From positions 4,850,059-4,879,815 of the forward strand of contig BFEA01000031.1 in NCBI GenBank assembly GCA_003427395.1: a stretch of 29,757 nt of DNA, in the 5' to 3' direction. Of the stretch, positions 8,281 through 16,439 are shown one piece after another. Each line of letters opens with the position of its first letter. Position 1 is the first letter of the stretch. Source of the DNA: Chara braunii. Its lineage: Eukaryota > Streptophyta > Charophyceae > Charales > Characeae. Below the pieces are notes generated by a model that worked only from the letters and a program-made list of their open reading frames with translations, had not been told where the DNA came from and searched no databases. The position numbers and the translations under genes were made by a program.

Positions 8281-9488
8281 CACGGTTTCTCATGCGCTTT
8301 TCCCTGCCATCGCGAGCGGGAAATAGGATCGAAGGGCAGCGTTCTGTTTCTTGATTCCTTGCTCGGTCTTGTCATCGGCGAGAGTCCAGAAGTGATTGTA
8401 CGGCGTCCTATGGAGCGCCTCCGCACAAAATCTTCGCCATGCCTCCACGTGCGCCTGTTTCCCGCTGGGTTACCCATAACAGCTTTCGGGTAACCCAATT
8501 CCGTCCGACACCACCGAATGTCTCTCATGGAGAGTTTCAGTTGTCTCGAAGGGGCCTTCAGGTCTTTCTTGTTGTCCTCGGCGCTGACCAGAAAGTACCC
8601 CTCAAAGTCCTCGTCCGAGAAGTACACCATTCGTGCAGGCCAGCGCCCGAAGTTGTACCTCACCGCCACATCGGTGCCAAGCAGCGCCCTGGCCGCAGCC
8701 GCGTTATGCTGGCCCGCCACAGCGTAGTAGTAGTATTGCCCTGCCAGCTCGTCCTTCCAGTCCTCCGGCTTCAGACGATCCGCCCGCACCCCGGACGTCG
8801 GTTTAACCAGCCCGAGAGGCGCGAGCTTTAGTGTCGGCAGCTCGTAAGTCTTCTCGGTCTTAGAGTAGGCCGTCGTCATTGCGTCAATAATGGCCTGTAT
8901 TTGCACGGGATCCAAGGAACACTGGTTGCATGCCGCCTCCCACTCGCTGATGTCGATGACTTGCGACGGGTTAATGGCGAACTCCCGCTTTGTTCGCACG
9001 CCGTTTTTCCATTCCCGGAAGTATGCCGCGTCGATGTCGATGGCACCTCTGGGCTGGACAAGGGCCGACTGGAGTGGCTTTTGAGCCGAGGCCGGGCGCT
9101 TTTGATTCGACGCGCCGACATGCCCCTCAGCTCCCTTCCTTTTCCCCCCTGACTGTTGTGGGGTCTTTGTCTTCTGTTTTTTTTTAGCTCCCAACGCCTC
9201 CCCCTCAGAGCCTCCCCTTCTCTTTTGTGTAGACTGTTGTTCCCCTCCCTCCCCGCCGGAAACGACGCCAACTGTCCTGTCCTCCGACCCCAAGCCGAGA
9301 CGACCACCCGACGTCGACGGCTGCTCGACGACCGTTGCCCCTCTCTCAGCCCCCGGAATTCTCAGCGTCCTGCGATTTCCGAGTCTTTGCGTCAAAACTC
9401 GCGTGTCCTCCTCTTCTTCCTCCTCGCTGTTATCGAAGCGACCGCGTTCCTCACCCTGCCGGGGCTGTACTGAACCACCGGAACCCAT
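8280..9488 (-). CDS. ParB/sulfiredoxin-like domain segment
   Basis: Starts at the first ATG in frame (9488-9486) and ends at TGA 8282-8280. The first ~140 residues are an acidic run (EEEEEED) and Ser/Gly/Lys-rich linker with a basic KKKQKTK patch that could target the nucleus. Next comes a region starting at IDISEWEAACNQCSLDPVQIQ, and then the core YYYYAVAGQHNAAAARALLG...WPARMVYFSDEDFEGYFLVSAEDNKKDL. That core follows the ParB pattern of a strand, G-x-H-x-x-A-A-A-x-x-L-G, a strand, an acidic turn and E-N/D-N-x-x-x-D-L. The Arg usual after the His is Asn here. The last ~59 residues, after the GGGAAAC at 8463-8457, look like out-of-frame translation. The true continuation is in the -1 frame. 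Confidence 0.55.
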   Translation of the reverse strand: MGSGGSVQPRQGEERGRFDNSEEEEEEDTRVLTQRLGNRRTLRIPGAERGATVVEQPSTSGGRLGLGSEDRTVGVVSGGEGGEQQSTQKRRGGSEGEALGAKKKQKTKTPQQSGGKRKGAEGHVGASNQKRPASAQKPLQSALVQPRGAIDIDAAYFREWKNGVRTKREFAINPSQVIDISEWEAACNQCSLDPVQIQAIIDAMTTAYSKTEKTYELPTLKLAPLGLVKPTSGVRADRLKPEDWKDELAGQYYYYAVAGQHNAAAARALLGTDVAVRYNFGRWPARMVYFSDEDFEGYFLVSAEDNKKDLKAPSRQLKLSMRDIRWCRTELGYPKAVMGNPAGNRRTWRHGEDFVRRRSIGRRTITSGLSPMTRPSKESRNRTLPFDPISRSRWQGKAHEKP

Positions 9489-9533
9489 TTCCTCACCTGC
9501 CGGGGATGTACTGAACCACTGGAAACGAACCCG
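9449..9533 (-). repeat. 41-bp imperfect tandem duplication inside the ParB/MTase-like gene
   Basis: On the minus strand, GTGGTTCAGTACA-CCCCGGCAG-GTGAGGAA occurs twice with a 41-bp offset (42 bp at one edge because of an extra G). Since 41 is not a multiple of three, the copies are read in different frames: SGSVHPRQV in the upstream frame and GGSVQPRQG in the downstream one. Deleting one copy joins the two frames. Both copies contain a splice-donor-like CAG/GTGAGG, so an alternative role in splicing is conceivable. Confidence 0.75.
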
Positions 9534-9661
9534 GAGCACATTTGCACAGGAAGCGACAGTTCCAGGTCGCTCGAAATTTGGCAGGGATCGTCGAGGTCGA
9601 AGTCGCTCCTCTCGACCTCGTCAAAAAACTCCCTGGCCGAAACAAGACCTCCCTTCGCGAC

Positions 9662-10027
9662 TTAAGTGTAGAAAGGGGTCCTCAAAGCCCCCCCACCAAA
9701 CCCCTGGAACAGATCCCACGAGAGAATCGCCCCTTTTGCACCTGCCATAACGTCGCCCTTCGAATTGTAAACGACATGCATCAGGTAGCACTGCTCGTCG
9801 TGGTTTTTCGATGGCTGCCATCCCTTGACCGAGCTGAGCATTCTTCGTCCTTTTTTGTCTTCTACGAAGATGACAGGACCGCAAGGCGGTTTCATGGGCT
9901 CGTCATCTTCGGCGAAGCACGAATCGACGAACCACTTCGTGTGCGCATGATTCGACCACGATTTTGCGTTCGTCGACTCCCTCCCTGAGGTCCCCGTAGG
10001 CTGCTCCTTGCCTCTTGACGTAGACAT
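9662..10027 (-). CDS. N-terminal segment of the ParB/methyltransferase-like gene
   Basis: The first ATG of this frame is at 10027-10025, and the frame runs 121 codons to TAA at 9664-9662. The Ser/Thr-rich start is followed by a compact stretch (CGPVIFVEDKKGRRMLSSVK, then CYLMHVVYNSKGDVMAGAKG) that looks like folded protein but matches no family I recognise. Beyond the TAA the same frame stays open and protein-like (AREFFDEVERSDFDLDDPCQ) for about 50 codons up to the 41-bp duplication. The TAA is therefore likely a point mutation, although a short intron is possible. Upstream lie the 24-bp palindromes at 10083 and 10249, where the promoter should be. Confidence 0.55.
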   Translation of the reverse strand: MSTSRGKEQPTGTSGRESTNAKSWSNHAHTKWFVDSCFAEDDEPMKPPCGPVIFVEDKKGRRMLSSVKGWQPSKNHDEQCYLMHVVYNSKGDVMAGAKGAILSWDLFQGFGGGALRTPFYT

Positions 10028-10082
10028 TGTGTCGGAGGATGCATTCGAAAACAAACAACACCGCCAATAATCAGCAAATGGG

Positions 10083-10566
10083 GAACTTCGGATACCGGCG
10101 GACTACAAGCCAGGCAAATAGAAAAGCAAAACACCGCAAAGGGAAAAACAGGTGCGCTGGCGGCGAGCGAACAACGTAGAGGGGAATGGTGGTTGTCGAC
10201 AGTTAGCGCGCAAACGGGCAGCTTTAGAACTCTTTATAGCATATGTTAGAAGTTCGGATTTCGGCGAACTTCGTCCATCGCAGGTCAAGATTGCGCACGT
10301 TTCTCATATTGCGGACCTCCTTTGTTCTTCCGGACTGGAAAATTCCAGGCCGAGAGATTGCGGGGACATGTGGTTACTATTGAAGATCGCTCTACCATCG
10401 AAAAATATGTATCATGAGCGATATCCGGATTCCGGCGGACTTCAACAAATGTTGATGGGCCATTGTGACAGGGTCCGACCTTGTTCCGCCAGAATCCGAG
10501 GCAGACGGTGCATGAAGTTCCGACAGAGAAAGACGTGTTCGCGTAGTTCGGATGTCGGCGAACTTT
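10083..10566 (+). repeat. 24-bp palindromic motif, upstream cluster (4 copies)
   Basis: Copies at 10083-10106, 10249-10272, 10420-10443 and 10543-10566 all read in the same direction as the left cluster. The copy at 10249 has perfect 8-bp arms GAAGTTCG and CGAACTTC around GATTTCGG. Spacing is 166, 171 and 123 bp. A weak half-copy may lie at 10483-10506. The cluster starts about 55 bp upstream of the N-terminal ATG of the minus-strand gene, so it covers the expected promoter. Confidence 0.9.
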
Positions 10567-10689
10567 CTATCTTACAAGCATCATAATGGTCGACAATTGT
10601 GCACGGTGATTGTGCATCATTGGGAATCAACTGGCTGGCAGACAGTGTGCAAATGCCATTACGCGAGAAACCGTGCCTGAGGGCAGTTC

Positions 10690-10968
10690 CGTTCGTGAGG
10701 TGCGAAACTCCGCTCGAAACAGACCCACATCAAACAAGGTCCACCGAACTTACCACAGTTGCGAATGAGCATCCCGAAAGACTGCCCGAACAACTGATAA
10801 CCTGCGGGATCCGGGGGGGTGTGTTCTGTTTATGGAGTGCGAAACTCTGCTCAAAACAGACCCACATCCGACAAGAAGGTCCCAAAACCTAACCCCAGTT
10901 GCGATTGAGCATCCCGGAAGACTGCCCCAAGAACTGATAACACGCGGGATCCATATGCTGTTCCGTGA
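10690..10968 (+). repeat. Two-copy tandem repeat, unit about 137-140 bp
   Basis: TGCGAAACTC at 10701 and 10838 begins two similar stretches that share CAAAACAGACCCACATC-type sequence (CGAAACAGACCCACATC in copy 1), AGTTGCGA-TGAGCATCCCG-AAGACTGCCC, AACTGATAAC and GCGGGATCC (ending at 10812 and 10952). A third, partial start may be present just before the first copy. No coding is evident, and the stretch 10570-11050 holds nothing else I recognise. Confidence 0.85.
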
Positions 10969-11052
10969 ATTACCTGGACTGCAGTCGCTTCCTCACGCAA
11001 CTCGACGAACCGTAGAGCGACCGTTGACACACCCACGCATCACCCGAAATGC

Positions 11053-11400
11053 GAAGTTCGCCGGGATCCGAACTTCTGGAGGGGGCGACCGGAAGAGACA
11101 GGGCGCACTTAGTTGACAGGCTGGTTGAGAAGGGGAAGTCCGCCCACATCCGAGCGCGGACGAAACGAGTCGTCTGGGCAAGGGTGGACACGGGCCTTTG
11201 TCGCATGAGGCCGCGAGAAAAAACGACAAAGCAATATGAATCCGCACTTGTGCAGTTACCGGAACCCGAGATGCAACGAAGGTCCACACGCGCGTACGAG
11301 GTCTGGTGAAACTGGGGGTCCGACGAAGGGCCGTGTAAGGAAACACACAGTCGGTTCGAAGGCTTTGTGGAAAAGCGAAGTTCGCCGAGATCGGAACATA
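11053..11400 (-). repeat. 24-bp palindromic motif, distal cluster (3 copies, inverted)
   Basis: Copies at 11053-11076 (perfect 8-bp arms), 11135-11158 (one arm eroded) and 11377-11400 (one arm eroded). Judged by the asymmetric core, these three are inverted relative to the copies at 5.1-5.5 and 10.1-10.6 kb, so the direction switches between 10566 and 11053. Long frames in 11.0-11.55 kb have no protein-like features. Confidence 0.85.
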
Positions 11401-11735
11401 GGGCTGGTGCTGGAGAGAGACGCGACGTGCATGACGAAGGCTCTGCACTTTCGTGTTCAGTGCAATCAGCTGCGCGCCAGGAAAGCCACGGCGTCGGAGG
11501 ACAGATAGAAGCGCGTTGAGATGGATAGCTCGGGCGTTGCACCACACGTGCGCCATATAGTTTCTACTATCAACTACTGCCTCTCACACCTCTCGCTCCT
11601 TTTCCCTCAAGCACGAGGTCTGACAACCCGTCCAGATCTGGTTACATTCGGGGTCCCTCGGGGACGAGGTCGTGACCCGAAGCCATACATAGCATTCATT
11701 GGAGATCCGTAAACGTGGATCTGCGGTTCTTTGAC

Positions 11736-12692
11736 TTACGCATTTTTTGAAAAGACGGACATGTATTTCATCCGAACGAAAACTCCCGGTCGGGCTAAGG
11801 AATTCCCAATAGAGTCCCGTATGTCAGACACTTTCTCTTCCACTTCATGCCACAACGAAAAGTTTTGGACCTGCCCTGCTATTAGGAGGTCCGGCCACCC
11901 ATCTACACGTTCTGGTCTGCGCGCTTCGACGAATTTTGACCCCTCAATTACCACCTCGTTTCGTGACACAAGCACAAATGCATCGACGAGTTTCCTACTT
12001 TTGTTACAAGTGGCGACACACAGCACTCTGGAAAAATCGGTTCGGGATACAGTCAACCTCACACAACAGTAAGACACAACTTGTGGAGAAAGACCAGGGC
12101 AACGGAGCGGGTAGTGCTCCAGGAACGAGCAGTGACGAGCGCAGTCCAGCAACTCTTGTTTTCGCGAGCCTCTCCACGCGCGTGGCGACAACGTGACCTA
12201 GTGACACTCTAGGCGACTGAAATGGCGGCTAATGCAGCTCTGTGTTCTGCGCATACGGCTCAGGAACTTGTGTCCGAGGACAGCGTCCGGCAGCGTGATG
12301 AGGTCTCCAAACTCCAACATGTTGGCGAACTTGTACTGGTTTGCCCAAGGGCATCGACTCTCCATCGCGGCCCAATTGACATCGTGCCAACCGTCAAGAT
12401 GCTTCCCCATGCACGGGACGACGGTTATCCACGGGTCCTCTTCAAAGTCCTCTGTGGTGGCTCCGTGGATCGAAGTCACGCCCTTGAAGTGCCTCACGGA
12501 TTTCGCACGAGGAAACGGTTCTATCAAGCGCATGTGCGTCTCGAGACTCATCGTCTCCGGTGTCGAGAACATTGAATGCATGATCCTTGGTGTCGAGAAG
12601 TTCCCTTCCATTACGCACNCGAGAACATTGAATGCATGATCCTTGGTGTCGAGAAGTTCCCTTCCATTACGCACCCTACAAACCACGGACAC
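11736..12692 (-). pseudogene. Broken coding region of unknown function
   Basis: Three pieces read as protein in order on the minus strand. Frame A, about 12620 to 12198, contains GATTEDFEEDPWITVVPCMG and ANQYKFANMLEFGDLITLP. A different frame, about 12200 to 12004, contains KTRVAGLRSSLLVPGALPAP and CEVDCIPNRFFQSAVC. Frame A resumes from about 12025 to 11736 with VDAFVLVSRNEVVIEGSKFV and ERVDGWPDLLIAGQVQ, ending at TAA 11738-11736. Two compensating frame changes, or an intron, are needed to join them. I recognise no family. It is on the same strand as the ParB/MTase-like gene and ~1.7 kb upstream of it, so it may belong to the same element. Its 5' end runs into an assembly join and the LTR element. 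Confidence 0.4.
12564..12674. repeat. Perfect 55-bp duplication across a single N (assembly join)
   Basis: 12564-12618 and 12620-12674 are identical and separated only by the N at 12619. This is what results when two overlapping contig ends are joined without merging the overlap. The duplication is probably not biological, and the coding frame here should be read through one copy only. Confidence 0.8.
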
Positions 12693-13064
12693 ATATCAAA
12701 TGAAACACACGGCCACGCACACAGTCGTAAACGGAGTCGGCAACTGACCACTGCCTGTTGCCACGCCTACACATAGTCGGCAGGTCACGAACTGTATATT
12801 CATGAGGTTCCACATGCTTTCAAGAACTTCACAACGAACGAACAAGTGCCCTGGCGGGCCACACACACACACACTCATACCAACCAGCACTCAAACAGGC
12901 ATGGTCACACATGCAAGCCAACCAGCACTCAGACAGACATGCAGTCCAGCAAGCACGCACACACACAGACTTAGCAGGCGGGGAACTCAGTAGGGCATTC
13001 AGCCTATGAGCAAAACTCAGAAATCAACTGTGTGTTTCAGTCCGTGTTTGGACGGGTTATCACA

Positions 13065-13794
13065 CTACCCCCCCCTCAAGAGCGAGGTCCCTTCGAGCGA
13101 GTAACTCATTCTGAGTCCTCGGCAAACGCATCGTAGGCGAGCAAGGCAAAGAGATTCCTAGAATACTCTGTTGCATCGCTCACAAGAGTCTTCGGGGTTC
13201 CAAATTGCAGAAAGAAATGAATGAACTTGAGAGGTGAGAGAGGAGTAGAAGAAGAAGAAGAAGTAAGAAAGAAGAAGAAGAAGATGGACACCAGCAAAGA
13301 CAATGACAAGGCTCTTCTTCTTCGCCCAACAATCTCCTCCTCCTTATCTCCCCCTTCTCTTATTCACACAAGAAATAATAATACAATGTTGAATGACTGG
13401 TCCAGAATCATGTCCGATTCCCTTTTCTACTGCAGGTATCACTCAAGGTCCACCATAGCCATGGCTGCCTCCCCCACTCTTCACACACATAGGCCGAGGC
13501 TATGGCGGACTACTAGGCCTTGCACCGACGTCCAAAGGACAACCCGGAGCAGCTATGGCTGCTCCAGCTCAGGCCGCCATGCCCAGCCTTGCCTTGAAGC
13601 TTCTTGGTGTAGCTCCCTTGGTTGGGGACTCCTTGCAGCAGCGCCCACCAAGGTGATGAAGATGGCTCCCACCATAGCCAGGTAAGTACCCCTGGCGCTC
13701 CTCCCCCTTCCTCCTTCCTTCCTCCTTCCTCCCCAGCAGCGCAGCTCCAACCCAGCGCTCCACCAGTGTGTCGCCAAACTTGCACACCGAAAAA
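13065..13794 (-). other. Internal remnant of the LTR element; no clear gene
   Basis: Contains GAA-rich simple sequence (13245-13285). A short minus-strand frame ends at 13106 with GTPKTLVSDATEYSR, faintly like the GTPKxLVSD of integrases but too short to call. On the + strand CAG/GTAAGT (13679-13687) matches a splice donor after an Ala-rich frame (MAASPT...KMAPTIA). Either strand could once have been coding, but I cannot support a gene. Confidence 0.4.
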
Positions 13795-14394
13795 NNNNNN
13801 NNNNNNNNNNNNNNNNNNNNNNNNNNNNNNNNNNNNNNNNNNNNNNNNNNNNNNNNNNNNNNNNNNNNNNNNNNNNNNNNNNNNNNNNNNNNNNNNNNNN
13901 NNNNNNNNNNNNNNNNNNNNNNNNNNNNNNNNNNNNNNNNNNNNNNNNNNNNNNNNNNNNNNNNNNNNNNNNNNNNNNNNNNNNNNNNNNNNNNNNNNNN
14001 NNNNNNNNNNNNNNNNNNNNNNNNNNNNNNNNNNNNNNNNNNNNNNNNNNNNNNNNNNNNNNNNNNNNNNNNNNNNNNNNNNNNNNNNNNNNNNNNNNNN
14101 NNNNNNNNNNNNNNNNNNNNNNNNNNNNNNNNNNNNNNNNNNNNNNNNNNNNNNNNNNNNNNNNNNNNNNNNNNNNNNNNNNNNNNNNNNNNNNNNNNNN
14201 NNNNNNNNNNNNNNNNNNNNNNNNNNNNNNNNNNNNNNNNNNNNNNNNNNNNNNNNNNNNNNNNNNNNNNNNNNNNNNNNNNNNNNNNNNNNNNNNNNNN
14301 NNNNNNNNNNNNNNNNNNNNNNNNNNNNNNNNNNNNNNNNNNNNNNNNNNNNNNNNNNNNNNNNNNNNNNNNNNNNNNNNNNNNNNNNNNNNNN
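13795..14394. other. Assembly gap, 600 N
   Basis: Exactly 600 undetermined bases, inside the LTR element. True length and content are unknown. It could hide most of a full-length retrotransposon. Confidence 0.99.
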
Positions 14395-14507
14395 AGCACG
14401 CACACACACAGACTTAGCAGGCGGGGAACTCAGTAGGGCATTCAGTCTATGAGCAAAACTCAGAAATCAGCTGTGTGTTTCAGTCCGTGTTTGGACGGGT
14501 TATCACA

Positions 14508-16290
14508 ATTGCGTTTAATTAATAATTTCATTTATTTATGAGTTTATTTAATTAATTGAATTGGGGAGGGGATCTAAGAAAATGCCTTAAAATGCTTCAA
14601 CACTGCTAGGCCAGGGCGCCCGGGGGGTGCAGAAGGACGTCAGAACCCCGTCCCCGCGTCTTCCACTTTTGGCATCCCCATACTTCCAGATCGAAGATGA
14701 TGTCACATGGTTCGGTGCACTGGTGCAGCCGCATCTGCAATGCAGAGAGTCATGGAATCCAGCACTACCAGGGGGGCGGCCCGGGGGACCATGTCTCCTA
14801 TCTCATGCTTACTCTTCTTTGTCAGAGGTGCTTCATGTACCGGCCGGTCCCGTCGCACGCAATAATGCTCATGCCCACTGGCAGGAACCGGGCAGGCAAA
14901 ACTGGCTATCCACATAAACCTGGGTCCGAGTACGTCGACAATTCGAGCAGTCCAGTGTTTGTGTAGAAACCTGGGCCCACCTCGGTCCCGGGTATGGACG
15001 GAAGCTGGGATCTGGAACTGGGCACAAAGGGAAAACCCTTCTTTGAACAGCGTGCAGGATCTGATGCTCCGCGTGGGAAAAATTCAGCTCAGTTGGTACG
15101 GTCATGAACTCAGACAAAAGGGGGGGAGAAAAAACAAAAAACACCCATAATGAAGTGTTGAAACAGAGTCCCCACTTCGATTACCAATGGGATCAGATGA
15201 GTAAGAACAACTCTGAATTCGTAGAATTCGTTGACGCCATCCGTTCATCATTGGAATTCCTTCTTCCTCTGCGAAACTGTTCTCTCCTTTTAAGTCTTAA
15301 GCCGTGGTCAGTTTCACCACGGCAAAGCCAGTTCCGTTCATTCGCGCTTTCGATTGCCTGAATTTTTTCTTACCAGGATATGCCGCTGCGATCTCTATCT
15401 CCTGAGCTTCGCCCAATCGGTTCCTGAATGCATCCCCCCCTCTTTATGTTTCCTAACGAATCCTAAGGCCTGCAGTGTCGGGTTCGCTCGAGAAGTGTCT
15501 CTCTGCTCTCCCCACCCGACCTCCCTGCATTAGGCCTCGGAGATCACCCTTCTCTCTCGCCTGTTCCATCCCACGTCCAATCCCGTCACCCGCAGATTCT
15601 TACCACGTCAGCATCAAGCAGGAACCCAGGTGCTGAACCTCCCCACGGTCTGCCACTTCAACACGGCCTCGCAATTCTCCAAAATCATAGGCTTGAAGAG
15701 CGAATCTCGCAAAGTTATTATTGGGTTCTTATTTCAGTTTTAAGTTGCTCGGGGGAAGAAAAAACTTCGAGCGCAAAAGGCCTCCCTGCTAAGGGAGTCT
15801 GAGAGTACAACGAGAAGGGTATCATGGGAGACTGCGCGAGGGGCGGCAGCGGGAGCATCGCAAACCGGAAAAGAGGATATCACTCTACACAGTAAATCCC
15901 CTGGCTTCAGGCTAATCAGTGCTGTACAGGCAGGATAAAGCGAAGAACGCATATTTCTCACCCGAACACAACGCAACCTCATTATGGCTGTATCGGAGCG
16001 GAAAGATAGCTCGTACACATTCATTATCAGGGTGCGTTGTGTTCGGGTGAAGACGGTAGTATTGGGACTCCCTACGGATGTTCTCGTCCACAAACAAAAA
16101 AGGACGAGCTCGCTCGCCCTAGTACTATAAGCCACGCCCACATGCTGATCGATACGAGGATGCCGAGATTACAACTTGTTAAAAACCCACCTCACGAATC
16201 AAGTAGCTCATCGGTAAACATATACGTGCAGAACGAGGCAATGATGTCACGTGAAGGGATCCGTTCTAACCGCTACTAGCCCCCACACGG
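14508..16290. other. Intergenic stretch without recognisable gene
   Basis: AT-rich at 14510-14560 (repeated TTAATTAA/TTTATTTA), then mixed composition. Frames of 60-130 codons exist but none shows a domain, and they overlap on both strands. Structural items: a small perfect hairpin at 15301-15323 (GCCGTGGT / ACCACGGC around 7 nt) and the inverted repeat at 15958-16050. A spliced gene of unknown type cannot be excluded around 14.6-14.95 kb. Confidence 0.5.
15958..16050. repeat. Inverted repeat with 18-bp perfect arms
   Basis: TCACCCGAACACAACGCA at 15958-15975 is repeated in reverse complement at 16033-16050. With a few mismatches the arms extend inward to about 29 bp (ACCTCATTATG against CATTATCAGGG). 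The unpaired middle is about 35 bp. This is foldback or MITE-like in form, but no target-site duplication is evident. Confidence 0.85.
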
Positions 16291-16295
16291 CCTCT

Positions 16296-16300
<5 letters not shown>

Positions 16301-16361
<61 letters not shown>

Positions 16362-16362
16362 N

Positions 16363-16413
<51 letters not shown>

Positions 16414-16422
16414 ACACACACA
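16301..16422. repeat. Compound (CT)n / (CA)n microsatellite
   Basis: About 61 bp of CT, an N at 16362, then about 60 bp of CA with one TA interruption, followed shortly by a run of ten C. The N falls exactly at the switch between repeats, so true lengths are uncertain. Confidence 0.95.
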
Positions 16423-16439
16423 AAAGTACAAGCAATCGC

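Larger units (their letters stand above)
5215..10027 (-). pseudogene. ParB-like plus DNA-methyltransferase-like protein gene, broken in four places
   Basis: I read 10027 to 5215 as one ancestral coding region of roughly 1,590 codons. It is now interrupted by an in-frame TAA (9664-9662), a 41-bp tandem duplication near 9450-9533 that changes frame, a one-base frame change at 8463-8457, and a TGA (8292-8290). Across each lesion the protein continues sensibly in the expected frame, and removing 41 bp at the duplication joins frames exactly. Order of parts: an N-terminal region of unknown fold, an acidic and basic low-complexity linker, a ParB/sulfiredoxin-like domain, a beta-class amino-methyltransferase-like domain, a CxxC...HxxxH motif, then a Gly/Ser-rich tail. 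ParB-methyltransferase fusions are known in bacterial phage and plasmid proteins. Finding one here is unexpected. Some lesions might be introns or sequencing errors. Confidence 0.65.
12952..14507 (-). mobile_element. LTR retrotransposon remnant with assembly gap
   Basis: A 113-bp sequence occurs at 12952-13064 and 14395-14507 with two mismatches. Read on the minus strand both start TGTGATAACCCGTCC, a normal LTR start with TG. Just before the lower copy (13080-13065) the minus strand reads CTTGAGGGGGGGGTAG, a good polypurine tract, so 13064 downward is the 3' LTR and 14507 downward is the 5' LTR. The 3' LTR extends left to somewhere between 12675 and about 12950. The 5' LTR disappears into the gap. 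Target-site duplication could not be found. No gag or pol domain is recognisable in the 730 bp of internal sequence left. Confidence 0.65.

Noticed and set aside
7800-8400. Assorted + strand frames of 60-160 codons between 5.4 and 9.5 kb
   Set aside because: They are shadows of the minus-strand ParB/methyltransferase-like coding region.
10970-11556. Two overlapping minus-strand frames of ~190 codons
   Set aside because: Composition is erratic, no motifs, and they overlap each other and the palindrome cluster. Probably chance frames in GC-rich DNA.
13106-13309. Integrase fragment suggested by GTPKTLVSD
   Set aside because: Only nine residues resemble the motif, no catalytic neighbourhood follows, and the frame ends within ~30 codons.
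13513-14452. Long frames spanning the N gap
   Set aside because: Open only because Ns cannot encode stops.
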